DNA of 64,000 nt from Gorsachius magnificus (lineage: Eukaryota > Chordata > Aves > Pelecaniformes > Ardeidae), in NCBI GenBank assembly GCA_034008185.1, contig CM067081.1, forward strand, positions 18,661,821 through 18,725,820, in the 5' to 3' direction. The first letter of the stretch is position 1. Each line of letters begins with the position of its first letter. The position numbers and the translations under genes are program-made. Positions 25,024-37,692 of this stretch are shown one piece after another. Under the pieces are notes generated by a model, which saw nothing but the letters and a program-made list of their open reading frames with translations, was not told the origin of the DNA and ran no database searches.

Positions 25024-25046
25024 TTTTTTTTTTTTTTTTTTTTTTT
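25024..25046. repeat. T23 homopolymer
   Basis: A run of 23 T about 36 bases after the 3' end of the CR1 copy at 24345-24988. Confidence 0.95.
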
Positions 25047-26631
25047 ATCATGTATCCTTGGTAGCACGATAGAGAATGGGACTGTGTACCCTTTTCAGTT
25101 CAGTAACCCTTTTGATTGACGGGGATAGGTAAATTGATAGTTCTTCCTGAGAGGACTTTTCCTGGGGAACTGATACAGAACATTTTGAAATAATAATAAA
25201 AAAAACTTACTGAAAAGTAGCAGATATCATTCCTTGGGTTAAGAAGTTAGAAATATGAAACCATGTAGGTCTCACATGCCCACTTTCTTCATCAATTTTT
25301 ATTGTTGTATCTCCTGAATATATATGACAGCTTGTCCTTCCGCAGTGGTAAAATTCAGGGCATTGAATAAAGTGTTTTAACTTTAATTTGGATTTAAATG
25401 AGAAGCAAAATAGCTTAGAGTAGCACTTCCAGGTAAGGTGGAGAAGTGTGTGAATAGGACTATGAATGGGATTTCTTTGTTGTGCTGATTAACGTTGGGA
25501 AACTCCATGAACAGTGCGTGAATTTCACCAAGATTTTAGCAGGTTTGACAAAGGTAGGAAAAGTTAATATAACCAGGAAGGTTCTTGGACTAGAATGAGC
25601 TGGTTGCAAAAGACATGTTCCATGAAAGATAGCCTGTGAAACATTCCTGGGCCTTGTGTTACCTCTTCTTGCCATCACTAGGCATTTTTCCTGACCTTTC
25701 CCTGGCTTTATATTTTCAGGCCTTGAACTCCTTGATATAGAGCTTACTACTTGAAGTGCTGCAATGTGTTCATTTGTTTGTTTATAAACTGTGCATATCA
25801 TGAGCCTATGAATTCCATAGTTGTACCAAGTGTCTTCCAAACTATGCAAAACTGGGAGTTCAAACTGAAATGCAGGGAAACAAGATGATTAGAAGAAAAA
25901 TAAGAAAATCTTTCAGGTCACTTTTTTGTTACATGTTTAGGTTAAATTTAATGAGCACTGCCAAAGGCCAAATGATTGGAAATCCAGAAATGCCAAAGCC
26001 TGAGAAATACAAGATCGTAGAAATTCTGGACTAGTGTAAATAACTTTTTATTTGTCTGAGGTGGTGTGTGGATTGATGACCTGAAGATACTCTGGTAAAC
26101 CTTAGTAGTAGGCTAAAATGAAAAGGGGATCATGAATGCTTAAAGAGAGACTGAGAGTTGTAGCCTTTTGTTGAACTGGGCTGTAAAATCAGGCAAGGTG
26201 CAATATTTAAAACTCTTTAGGTTGAGGTTCATCTTGCCTAACTTTAGATGTCCTATGTGAGCTAGTCTGCCTGAGCTTTCGTTTATAGCTGAAAAAGAGG
26301 AACAGGCACTTCTAGGATGCATCCTGACACAGATACCTTAAAAACCCTTTGGGATAGATGAATGGCAGTTTCTTTGCACTGCAGAGGTTGCCTGTGTGAT
26401 GTGACCTAGCTTGGATGCCTGCAGTAGAAACGTTTAGCAGATCAGAGGAATGTCATTCTTACTTTCCTAAACAAGGAGTCTTAAATCAAAGTGCCTGATG
26501 AAGTCAGTGGGAGCTTTGTGAATAAAATGTCTTAAGGTGATGTTCAAGGGACTACTTTTAAAACTATTTTTGGCATTTAGGTATCCCAGGTTTTTGTAGT
26601 GCGCAAAATATTATGTGTAGCATGTGGAATC

Positions 26632-26953
26632 CTCCTGAAAGGAGGTTGTAGATGTGGGTGTTGGTCTCTTCTCCCAGGTAGCGGGTGATGGGACTAGGGG
26701 AAACGGCCTCAAGTTGCACCAGGGGAGGTTTAGGTTGGGTATTGGGAAAAATCTTTTCACAAAAAGGATTGTCAAGCATTGGCACAGGCTGCCCAGGGAA
26801 GTGGTCGAGTCCCCATCCCTGGAGGTATTTAAAAGACGGGTAGACGAGGTGCTTAGGGACATGGCTTAGTGGTGGGATGGCAGGGTTAGGTTAATGGTTG
26901 GACCTGATGATCTTAAAGGTCTTTTCCAACCTAAATGATTCTATGATTCTGTG
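26632..26953 (+). mobile_element. CR1 LINE, 5'-truncated, comparatively young
   Basis: The copy begins at CCTGAAAGGAGGTTGTAG and ends with ATTCTATGATTCTGTGA. The end of ORF2 is still open for 71 codons (26654-26869), including [19 protein letters not shown] and [19 protein letters not shown], the C-terminal residues of the CR1 protein. From about 26690 it is almost identical to the copy at 54330-54597. Confidence 0.93.
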
Positions 26954-28308
26954 AATGTCAGCGTAAGCTTCATCCTAATGTTGCACAGGCCAGATGTAGC
27001 GGTGACATACTGCGATCATCTGCAACTGCCACAGGAAGTTGCAGTTACGCCAATTTGTATCAGAAGTGACAGAGCAGCTGGTTGGGGGAGGATGAGAGTA
27101 GGAAGAAGCCAGCATCATCTTACTTAGAATGAAAATACTAACAAACCTCTGTGTTTCTGGCTTGGCTTTTTAAGATCTCTTAAAAGGCAGAGAAAGATTG
27201 TTCTGAATTAGGCAAAAGAAAATAACGATAAAGTTTCAAAATAGCACAAATAATAAATAAATATGTACTTCTTAAAAAGCATAAATAAAAATCAAATATA
27301 GGCTGTCAGTGTTACAGATAAATTAATTTTGAAATTTTTTTAATTGCCATTTAATTACCCTTTCAAGTCATTTGTATTGCAGTTTTTCATTTATGGGTCG
27401 CAGTGCAGTGTCGTCTTGCAAACTGTTTATACACTTAGTTTTGAAAATCTTGATGTATAGGCAAGTGGTTTATCATAGAAGAGTCCCTCCTTAATAAGAT
27501 TTGAGTGTTCAGACATACTATGCAAATGCAACCCAGTAGTCTTACATGTCAATGTGAATAAAACTATAAAAATAATGCAAATGAAATCCTGACCTTGGAT
27601 CCTTATCTAGAATGCTGGATTTCTCAAAGGCATGGGCGTTGTGCTGTCTAGCCTGTCTGTTGGAAGCTGCCAAATTCTTGACATTTGTAAGAAATAAATT
27701 ACCTACCTGAATGGATCAGATAGCAGTGAAACAGCCTAGCTATGCACAGAAGTTCAGGTAGGATGTAATTTACTGTATTGAGGGCATGAGGTCTAAGTGA
27801 TGCGTCCTCTAAGCTTGTTGATTTACTTCAAGATGTTTTTACTTTGTTTAAAAAAAAAAAAAAAAGGAAAAGAGAAAAAAGAACATTCTTGAACACTAAT
27901 TGCTTCAACAAACTTCATGGTTCATTTGACAGTTCTGCTGTTGCTTGGAAAGAGAGACTGAATGAAACTGGGGCTCCTTTGAAACCTTTGCAGTTCCTTT
28001 CATGGACTGATGCTTTGGCATTTCTTGTAATTTTAATATTTAATAAGTCAATTCATCCAGTTCTGACAAACAGTTTAAAAAAGAATGTGTTTTTCTTGAT
28101 AGTTTGAATGTTACTGTGTAGGGCACACTGGGACACTGAAGTGATGTCTGTCCATTAAATTCTTCATCGCACCCAGAGGGACTTGCAGGGTGTTACAGCC
28201 TGAGATTCCAGTCACGCCCTGTTACTTTGAATTCTGTCAAAACAGCACATAAATTGAATTATGTGTGTTTTCTTATTAAGAAATACATTTAATGAATAAA
28301 AATTTAAA

Positions 28309-28990
28309 TGTCGTGGTTTAACCCCAGCTGGCAACTAAGCACCACACAGCCACACTCACTCTCCCCTGGTAGGATGGGGGAGAGAATCAGAAGAGTAAAA
28401 GTGAGAAAATTCGTGGGTTGAGATAAAGACAGTTTAATAGGGTTGTTGTGGCTTAACCCCAGCTGGCAACTAAGCCCCACAGAGCCACTCGCTCACTCCC
28501 CCCACAGTGGGAGGGAGGAGAGAATTGGAAGAACTAAAGTGAGAAAACTTGTGGGTTGAGATAAAGACAGTTTAATAGGAAAGCAAAGCAAGGAATTCAT
28601 TCACTGCTTCCCATGGGCAGGTGGGGGTTCAGCCATCTCCAGGAAAGCAGGGCTCCATCATGCATAATGGCAAATTGGGAAGACAAACGCCATCGCTCTG
28701 AACGTCCCCCCTTTCCTTCTTCCCCCAGTTTATATGCTGAGCATGATGTCACATGGTCTGGAATAGCCCTTGGGCCAGTTGGGGTCAGCTGTCCTGGCTG
28801 TGCCCCCTCCCAGCTTCTTGTGCCCCTGGCAGAGCAGGGGAAGCTGAAAAGTCCTTGGCTGGTGTAAGCACTGCTCAGCAACAACTGAAACATCAGGGTG
28901 TTATCAACATTATCCTCATACTAAATCCAAAACACAGCACTATGCCAGCTACTAGGAAGAAAACACTATCTGAGCCGGAACCAGGGCAAG
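28309..28990 (-). mobile_element. Solo LTR of an avian endogenous retrovirus, 3' end duplicated
   Basis: The + strand starts TGTCGTGGTTTAACCCCAGC, the reverse complement of the 3' end of a widespread avian ERV LTR. On the minus strand the order is LTR 5' end near 28990, a TATA-like box (+ strand TTTATATGC near 28731), an ATTAAA-type poly(A) signal (+ strand TTTAAT near 28571), then the 3' terminus. The terminal ~135 bp occurs twice, at 28309-28443 and 28444-28583, with roughly 80% identity by eye. No gag, pol or env sequence flanks it, so it is a solo LTR. I saw no clean target-site duplication. Confidence 0.85.
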
Positions 28991-31059
28991 CAAATTAGTA
29001 AAGCATAGTACTTGTTGCATTAAGTGTTTCTAGTACTTGTACAATAATCTCCGGTGGTTTTGGGGGCCTTCAGCTAGTATTGTAATAGAGCTGTTAATAA
29101 TGTTTCTGATGCTCAAATCTGATGTTTTCCATAATGGTGTAAGTTAATTCCTGTAATACTTTTGCAACATTCGGTTATTAAAAAAACCCTTGGAAATTAT
29201 ACCAAACCAGCAAAAATAGCAGTGTACAACAGCAGTTGATAAAAGAGCAGGAAAAAAGTTCAGACTGACTAAACTTGTTCTCCCTCAGATGTCCAGTGTG
29301 TGTGCGAAGAGTGACCAGGTCTTAGGAGAATTGAATAAAATCCAGGAGAGATGACAGTATTTTAGAAGGAGGTTGAAGTGAAGGTACTGAAATCAAATCA
29401 AAATCAAAGAAGTCATTTGCTATTTCTGTACTTAATTTCTCTTCTTGTAAAGTAGATCATCTCTTCCATTCTGTATCTAACTTCTCTAGTTTGAGTGTAA
29501 GCTTTTGGAGTAGGGAGTTTCTTTTGCTGGAAGTGTTCACAATGCCTAGAATAATAGAGAATGAGGTCAGCTGAAGACTTTCATTCAGTAGTAATATAAT
29601 GATGATTATCTTTGAAGCCTCTTACCTCTAATTAGATGCCCATTTCTTTGAATGTAGAGCAATACCATCCTGCATACAGTCCATGACAAACTTGAAAAGT
29701 TGTTCTGAGTCTCAGTGGGCTGAACCCTGTTGACAGCTGGTAGATGCGAGTTAGAACATCTGGCATTTGTTTGGTGGTTTGTTCTTGGGTATTGTAGGGC
29801 TTGATACATGTGCAAAAGGTGTGTTCTTTCTGCCCCTTATCTATCATGTATTAATTTCTAGTCCATGTGTACCAAAGAAATACTAGTAAAATAAGTGGAT
29901 GGCTTTATAGGTTATCCAAAAGGCAGAATGAGATTTCTACCCTGTGACATGTAGTGACTTGTGTAGATCTTCAGATCTGTAGACGTTGCAACTCTCAGAT
30001 TCACAGGAAAGATACTTCTTGTTAAACCTGGTTTTTGACATCTGCCACTACAGAGGAAGAAGATGCTCTGTCATTTATTTTTGTCACTGCTTGCTAGACA
30101 GCAATAGAATGATGAGTTCTGTAAAATTTGAAGCCTTTTCGTGAAAGTTCTAGATGTCTTTGTAAAATGATTAATAATTCAATGTGAGCAAATAAGCCTC
30201 GTGATAGGAGTTTCGGCATGTGTTAGAAATTAGGTTTTGAACAGCAGAAATCCAAGGATCTTTTCTGATACTTAAATTATTCCAGTATTTATGCTGCTGC
30301 TGATAGGCAGAAATAATCTATGTAAAAAAAACATGAGAAGAATAAGAATCTTTCCTTTTGGGAAGGATGGAAGGAAAATGCAACACAAGATTAAGTTATT
30401 CTGTTATGCAGTGCTGCCAGCTTTATTGGCCAGAGTCTGGGATTGATTGAAATTTCGACCTTCAACTGGTCTTAGGAAATGTTGTATAGTGAATTTATGT
30501 TGGTCAGCGGAGTTGCATTCATTGACTGCATGTATGTGATGGGCTGATGGCAAATGCAAGGTAATATGAATTATCCTAGGCCACAGTGAAAGGCAGCTAC
30601 ATTGAATTGAATCGCTTTCTGTTAGTGGCTAAGATTGTCAGGACACCTCAGATTGATAGCAACACAGTCTGTTCTTGCTTTCACATAACTCAGATGTCAG
30701 ACTAGCATAGCAACATTTGGAAAAGCTGGGAGTAAAAAAAAATGAATCAGTGATGTTTCCTCCTGACTAATTTGCCATATTTTCTTTCTATAAAAATAAC
30801 ATGACAAACCATTGGGAAATTCAGCCAATTAATGTGCATTTAATGAAATATTTGAATACTTGGAAGTTGCATTGTTTCTGTAGAATTGATAAATTTTGGC
30901 TGATTGGTATTGGGTAAATGAATTTCAGTCTGAAATCAATGTTAGACACTTAATAGTGGAATTCTGTTTTGTGTTTAGAGCAACAGTATAGTATTAGTTT
31001 CATGTGTTGGTAATTGAATGGTTTCTTTTTTTGTTAAGTACTTTTTATTTTTCTTTCAG

Positions 31060-31148
31060 TGTTTTGTGTCCTACTTGCGTTCAGTTTACTTAATGAAGAA
31101 TAAGGAAGTATTTGATGTTTTCAAATTGCCTCTAGCAGAATATGCCCT
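31060..31148 (+). CDS. DDX10: DDX10 internal exon D (conserved CFVSYLRS segment)
   Basis: The exon begins on a codon boundary and reads CFVSYLRSVYLMKNKEVFDV then FKLPLAEYAL, with the last Leu codon split after CT. The matching vertebrate DDX10 segment is CFVSYVRSVYLMKDKEVFDV followed by a K-L-P-x-x-EYAL motif. This is the hallmark of the DUF4217-type extension found after the helicase core in the Dbp4/DDX10, DDX18 and DDX55 group (family knowledge). The acceptor is TTTTTCTTTCAG at 31059. The donor GTAAGTATG at 31149 is near consensus. The frame is open and the residues at conserved positions look unaltered, so the gene appears functional to this point. Confidence 0.95.
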
Positions 31149-34100
31149 GTAAGTATGATCGACTTGGGAAGTGAAAACTGTACAGTGAGAAGGTTCGCAG
31201 TGTATGATAGCTTCAAATAGCTGTTTTGACTATGTTAACACATAGAATCGGACAGTCTTGTAATATATGTACAGTTTCACATTTATGCTATGCTTTTGCA
31301 TATTTTCAAAGACATTCTAAATAGGAATTATGTGTAAAACCAGTAAATCTCTACAAGGAGAAATAACTCTTACAGTAGAAGGTACATAAGCAGTATCCAG
31401 TAGAAGACAAAACTTGTGAAGTAAAAAGATAGAGAGCAATAGGTTTTGGGGTTTTTTTGTTTTGTTTTTTTTTTAGATTCACCCTTCAGCCTCATAGCTA
31501 AATGCCAACCTGTAAATTGTATTATTTAAAAAGAAATTAGGATAGCTAAAGATGATACATTGCAGTTGCATTTTGAGTGTGATTAGGACATTGCTCCATG
31601 GACATAAATTACTTTTCAGAAGATTCAGTGCACTTGGTAAAGATAAAACAACTGCACTGGACTGAATAGCATCTATTTTACTATGTCTATTTTTGTACAC
31701 ATATGTGAACCACTCTACATTTTGTATAGAAGGGAAATTAATTTTGACAGGTTGACTTTACAGATGACAACCATCTGAGATTGTTTTAAGATGTGAAGTT
31801 GTTGAATAATCTCATGGGACATAGGGTAGTCAGAAGGGAGCAGGAAGGTGCTCAAAGATGCATGGTAAATTAATTTTATGTCTCTGGAATTTCATACAGG
31901 GAAGACTTAAGTCTTCAAACTTGTCAGCATGTGGCATAATGAACTAAAATGTGACAAATTACTAGACTGTAGAACACCTGGTCTTCCTGTACTGTGCTGC
32001 AATTAACATGATTATGTTTTTTAAGGTACATAAGCCTATTATAAAAGATGCTTTCTTACTTTATGGACTGAGAAACTTTTAAAAAGGAGAACTAGCAAAA
32101 ACTTGAAAAATTTCACTATGTGCGTTGCCTGCCCCTTCACCTCTGTCATTCGTCAGCATCTTGATCACCTTACTGTAGGTCTTACTATGCTGAATGTAAG
32201 GGGTGGTGGCAGAAGATTAGGACTAAGAGCGACAACCACAAAGATTTAACGGTTGTGTTAAGAAACCAACTGGCAGATGGTCACAATGCTGAATTTTTGG
32301 AATCCCAGTGCCTCCTTCTGGATTTCAGCATGGTGTGCCATCTAATATCTGATACTGATGTAGACAGAGTAGTCCAGTTCCATTCTTTCCAGGCCTCTGT
32401 GCCAGGATTTGGTCCTTCTTCAAAGTAAATTCTAATCTCAGCTTTGCAAAGTTACTAATAAGTCATTCTTGTATTAAAATGGAAGAAACCCGACAGTTGT
32501 TTGGAGTGAGTAGGAGAGATTTAGTCAAGACTCTGAAATACATGGAAGTGTAATCAAAAAGTCAGAAGATAATAAATCTGGGAGATTTGGGGATTCTGCT
32601 CTAAACGAACAGTTTGTTGGCACTCTTCTTCCTCAGTCTTCAGACTGTTAGTTTGCCTAATTACACCCTGCAGTCCCCTGGCTTTCGATTCAGTGCACAT
32701 CCACTGATACAGTGGATCGATCAGCTTAATTTATCTGAAAGGTCCTCAAAGTCTGGTACATTTGACTTCTGCATTCAGAAGCAACCTTGGTTTACATTCT
32801 GCACAAAAACTCATGGCAAAACCTGGAGGGAGAATACTTTCTTCCCTCTACCTTTTGTGTGTATTCTCTGAAAAGTATTTCAGCCTTTCTGTGGAGATTT
32901 ACTGCTAGCTTGATAGATGTTACTCCACTAAAAATCCTGCAGAGAAAATAGGCTGCTTAATGCCCCTGTCAGGTTTGCATTTCAGTCTGTCAGGCTTTTG
33001 GCCACTTTCTCCGTTGCTTTTCTGTCTGGTGTGCCTGTGCACTGAGATTCTCTTAAGCTCTGTCAACTGAGTCTGCAGAAAAGCAGTGGTCTTTTTTATT
33101 TTTATATATTATATAAAATTATTTATGTATCTAGAAAACTATGTATAAAAAATAAAAAGTGTGTGTGTGCATGTCTGTACACATAGGGATTGATCACCTT
33201 TAAGCTATAGTACATTAGTATTCTCCCCAGTATCCTCTCATTACAAATTGCTATCAAGAATAATTTGCTGGAAGAAGACTTGCACAGGACTTGTGTTAAC
33301 ACAGGCAGCCTTTAAGTTTGGTGAAGGAGAACCTCGATGCTTGCATAAAAGAGAAATTTGTCTTTTCATTGCAAAGGACAGCTTTGAAAACATAAGAAAA
33401 TGTTAACAAACAGCAGGGTGGAAAGGAATAATTAGTTTGTCTGGCCTCCCGCATAGGAGACAAGGTAAAGAGGAGGCAGGGATTTGAAATATTTTACTTC
33501 TCAGGCATTTTATTTTGTTGAATGCCAACATATATATATCAGTCTCCAGGGGCAAATCTTAGCAGGCGAGTGTGCTGGGTGGACAGGTTAGTCACGGCTC
33601 TAAGGGGCTGCCAAGGAAGGTAATTTCCTCTGTGAATTTTGTCATGTTTTCCAGGAGGAATGCAGCATTTTTTTCTCTGTTTATGCCTGTATGGGTAAAT
33701 AGATAATAAATAAAGCAGGTTGAAGCCAAGTTATTTGGGAAATGTCTGATACACACAACTTACTACCCAGCTAATTTTGCAAGTATTGCTTACAGATCAG
33801 TGTTACAAAGCAACATGTAACTGCAGGTGCTGTCAGGTCTGAAATGGGTGGTACCAGGGTACATGATCCATCTGCCCACATCTGCCTGTCCTCTCACTCA
33901 CCCGTGAAAGCACCCACTGCACTCTCACCCCAGTCCTCCTGGCTGTGGATGTAGACCTTACCCTTACTTCGTGGTCAGAGCAGAGGGTTTGGTTTGTTGT
34001 CTTTCTCCATCTGCCATGAGCAAGTACAGGGCAGCCAGTCACGTCCCCCAGACAGTGCCCATCACAGGCTTTGCACATCTCATCATCCCTTCGCTGGTTC

Positions 34101-36680
34101 TTTGCCCTCCTTCTCACTGCCCTTGTACTTCCTTTTCTAGACCCCAGTCTCCTTCCAACTAAAAAGCCTGCCCCTAATTACTTTTTTCCAGTTGTTTCTA
34201 GTCTTCATACACCTGTAACCAGATAGTATTTCTCATGCTGTTACCTAGTTAATCTCAGCCTCATTATTACTCATACAGACCTCAATATTCCCTCCAGTGA
34301 TCTGTAGTGTTTGGGCGTTTCTCATGCAAGTCCCCCTCAACCACCTGTGAGATTCAGCCATCCCTTTCTGAGCTTTCTGTAACTACTTTGGTAAGCTTCT
34401 GAGCTTTCCAATCCTGCTATGCAGATAGATCTCTGAACAAGCTGCGGTCTCCTTTCTCAATGTCCGGGGTTATTCTCTTAGTCATCATCCTCATTTCTTC
34501 TAGGATCTTGAACTACCTTTTCTCATTGTGCAGCCAAGCCTGCTGTTGACTTTCACTCACCTTAGAAGTAAATATACTTGCAAGTATACAGGAGTAGCAG
34601 TTCCAGTGGAGTGCCTCTCGGAGTTGGCTAATCCAGGTAACTTGGAGAAATGGTCTTTAATGCACTCTGGAAATCTCTGTTGCTTGTGCTCTGTTGCCCT
34701 TTAGGCAGGTGTCAGGGTGGCTCAGGTACCAAGAGCACCAGGGCCTGCAACTGCAGCATGGAGGCTTCTTTTACTTTTCTGAAGAAGGCTACATCTCAGT
34801 CTTCTAAGTGATTAGATTCCAACCATGACAATTCTCTTTGACGGCCTTCTCTTTGATCCTGACCCATAAACTCTTGCTCAGCTTGGCTCTTGTTATTATT
34901 AGTAGAGTACCATGCATTTGAGCTCCTTAATGCAGAGGGCTAAAGCTGGCTAGTCAAATAAATAGCACAGCAAAAGCAATTTCTCTGTTCGTTTTGGTTA
35001 TTAATCAGATCGTCTAGAAAGCCTGTTAATTCAGATTTGTGTCGCTTCAGTTGATTTGTTTTCTCCTGTTTTCAAATGGTTGCTCATCCTGTCTACTGAA
35101 AACATTTTAAATGTAGATATAGCATATATTGCAAGGCAAGTAATACACATTTCTTCTCTTGAAATAGCTTCTGGGAGTATTTAACCTTTTTCAGGCTATT
35201 TTAAATCTTTGTCTGAACCTGTTCTACAGTAAAAGACATCACCATGCTGTGTTCTCATGTGTTCAAATCATTCTGAAGAAGTTCACTAATGGACTATGTC
35301 TTATATTTAGTAAGTGTGGTAACTTAATATTAGAATGACGCACTAACTTGTATAGACGTTGTTGCAGCAGTTCTGCAGAAGCGACCAGATTCTTTTCAAC
35401 TGGGTCATTTCAAAAAGGACTGGTAATCTTCTAGGTGCAGATTAGAAACTCTTGTGACACTTAAAAATTAAAAGATTGTACTAGTCTTAAATTTCCTGTT
35501 TAATTTGTTTTGTGCAAGGACAGATTTTGCTCCGAGTGTCTAAGATTCTGTCTTTTTAAAGACTTGAGAGATGCCCAGCTTTTTACCCAATCCAAATAGA
35601 GACATAGTGAAGTTACCCTGTTAATGTAAATATACTCTCAGATCTTTGTATAAGCATAATTAACAAATGTTGGAAAAGGCAGTATTTTAAGTCTGATACA
35701 GTATTCATTTGAATTAATTTTTAAAAATGTTTACTAATGTTTGTTTTTTCTTCATTCAGTTACAAGCAAAAGTGGTATTCCTCTTAAAGCTGTACAATAT
35801 TCGTTCTTTGTAGATTTTTAACTTATTTTCTGAAAATAATTGCCAACTTGCTTTGAATTGAAGGAGGTACCTGAGCATTGTAGGCGTTTTGTTTAGTTAC
35901 TTCTACGCATTGCCTGATCTGTCTAAGGGAATGATGATGTCTGGCCACCTCAGTTTCTGTTGATGAATAGAACTGTCAGGTGTACTTTCATTTATAGTAG
36001 CAAAATAATCCATTGGTTTCAGTATTGCTTTTAGAAGCTGATTTAAAATGTCTTTCTATAACAGCTTGCTCCCAAGAAGTCATTGCATTTCACACCAAAA
36101 TATGAAACAGGATTGTTTTGTGAGATTTCCTTTAAGAGGAAAATGTCCCTTCCTTAGCTTTTTCTGCAGTTACTCATTTATCTGTATTGTGTTTGTTCTT
36201 CTAATCTTTCCATCACCACAAGATGGTGGGGGTAATGTCCTGGGTGCACTTCCAGCATGGAAGGACACTGACAGAGATTGGTGCTATCTCAGTCCTTGAC
36301 AAGACATCTGTGTATCTTCAATACCAAATTACATTGGTGTTTCTTCCACCACATTTTACTGTGAATCATAGATAATTTGCTCTTGTCTACAGCTTTTCAG
36401 GTTCTTTGTTTGCTTTCTTTCCTGGGAGGATTTGTAACTGTTCTTGAGAGTTCTCAGTTATTTCATCTTCCTTCCTCTCCCAATGTTCACTTGCATTTTT
36501 CAAGCTAGATTGTCCTGTTGTAGGCTAAATATTGTTTTGTAAATGTTGGTCAAAGTGTATCAGTCTGAAATACCATAATTAAAAAGGAATCACTTGAGCC
36601 ATTGATGAGGGCTTCCAGTTTAGTCAACTTTTGTGTATCTATCTTTCAGATTAATTTATTTGTTTTATTCCATGCTTTAG
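31149..36680 (+). other. DDX10: DDX10 intron between exons D and E
   Basis: This 5.5-kb intron has no mobile element that I recognise. About 33830-34560 is C/T-rich on the + strand and less AT-rich than its surroundings; I cannot assign it. Short AT and GT dinucleotide stretches occur at 33109-33175 and near 33530. Confidence 0.9.
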
Positions 36681-37156
36681 GTCACTTGGTCTTGCAGTAG
36701 CACCTCGTGTGAGATTTCTTCAAAAGGTTCAGAAACAGCTGTGTGCAAAAGAGGAAGCTGATGGGATGGATCACTTGAAGGAGACAGAGCAAAATAAAAA
36801 TACCATCTCCTCAATAAACAATGAAGGAGTGGAGAAATGCAGAACCAATTTCAGTGAAAAGGTGTCTGTTAACAAAACGAAGGAAAAGGAGAGAAGGAAA
36901 GAAACTGAGGAATGTTCTGCTTCCAGTGAAGGTGGTGAGGAGAGTGGTGAGTCTGAGGATGAATCAAAAGAGGTATCTGAGGAGGGAGAGGAGGAAAAAG
37001 AAGTTCCTGTACCAAGCAAGGGTTCCAAACCCAGACTCCGTGCCGTTCTTTGAAGATGATGACGACGACGACGATGATGATACTAAAGATCTTGATTTGC
37101 TGACAGTGAAACGACGCAATGTTTTTGGTGTGGAAGCTAAAGATAATCCAGCACTG
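36681..37156 (+). CDS. DDX10: DDX10 internal exon E (end of extension, acidic linker; frame break)
   Basis: The first base completes the split Leu codon. The exon continues SLGLAVAPRVRFLQKVQKQ, the conserved end of the extension, then a charged low-complexity linker rich in E, K and S. The acceptor is TTTTATTCCATGCTTTAG at 36680 and the donor is CTG|GTAAGT at 37157. The entering frame (codons from 36682) reaches TGA at 37051-37053. The part expected next, SVPFFE, nine Asp codons (37055-37081), then LLTVKRRNVFGVEAKDNPAL, lies in the +1 frame and ends in phase at the donor. It corresponds to the human FLDRDEEEED...VKRHNVFG region, so both halves look coding. The exon is 476 nt, one base more than a continuous frame from the entry phase to this codon-boundary donor would give. 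Either a 1-nt insertion (or 2-nt loss) lies between about 37000 and 37036, or an internal 88-nt GTGAGT...CCCAG segment (36947-37034) is spliced out. Confidence 0.92.
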
Positions 37157-37673
37157 GTAAGTTCACTTTATAGTAAGGCTTATGAGTCTTAATGATTTTA
37201 TATTGGACATGCTCCAAGTAAGGAGGAGGAGAAAAGAGAAAATTCTGCTCTTAGCAGAATATTCAATGGAAGTCATATGCGTTGTCCGTATGTATCAGAA
37301 GTCAGAATTGCTCCCAAAAGATAAGTGGTGTGACTTATGCTTTTACAATTTTATGTTATTAGCAGAAAGTAATTGTATTTGCATAACAAATATCCTTGTA
37401 GTTGCTTTAATTTATGAATAACTTGATTTGAATACCTGGGAAACTTTAACAGTTTTAATTCTTATCACTTAGTAATTTGCTTGTACCTCTCTAAAATAGC
37501 TGCCATTTTCAGTCATAATTTTGATGCTGTACTGCAGTTTATGGCACTGGGAACCAAATGATGAGCCACTTCCTGATAGAAATCGTAACAAACGATCTTT
37601 ACAATAACGTAACCTTCAAAGAATGATTTTTACTTTCAACAGGACCTTTGCTATTCGGAATTGAGCCAGTAAC

Positions 37674-37692
37674 AGAGAGAGAGAAAGAGAGT
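37674..37692. repeat. Short GA-rich repeat
   Basis: An imperfect (GA)n stretch, AGAGAGAGAGAAAGAGAG, in the last intron. Confidence 0.85.

Larger units (their letters stand above)
23921..31059 (+). other. DDX10: DDX10 intron between exons C and D
   Basis: This 7.1-kb intron has strong borders (GTAAGT; TTCTTTCAG). It holds two CR1 copies (24345-24988 and 26632-26953), a T run at 25024-25046 and a solo endogenous-retrovirus LTR at 28309-28990. About 29000-31059 shows nothing recognisable. Confidence 0.9.

Noticed and set aside
36771..37028. 85-codon open frame on the minus strand
   Set aside because: It is the antisense shadow of the Glu/Ser/Lys-rich DDX10 exon E (poly-Ser and Phe content).
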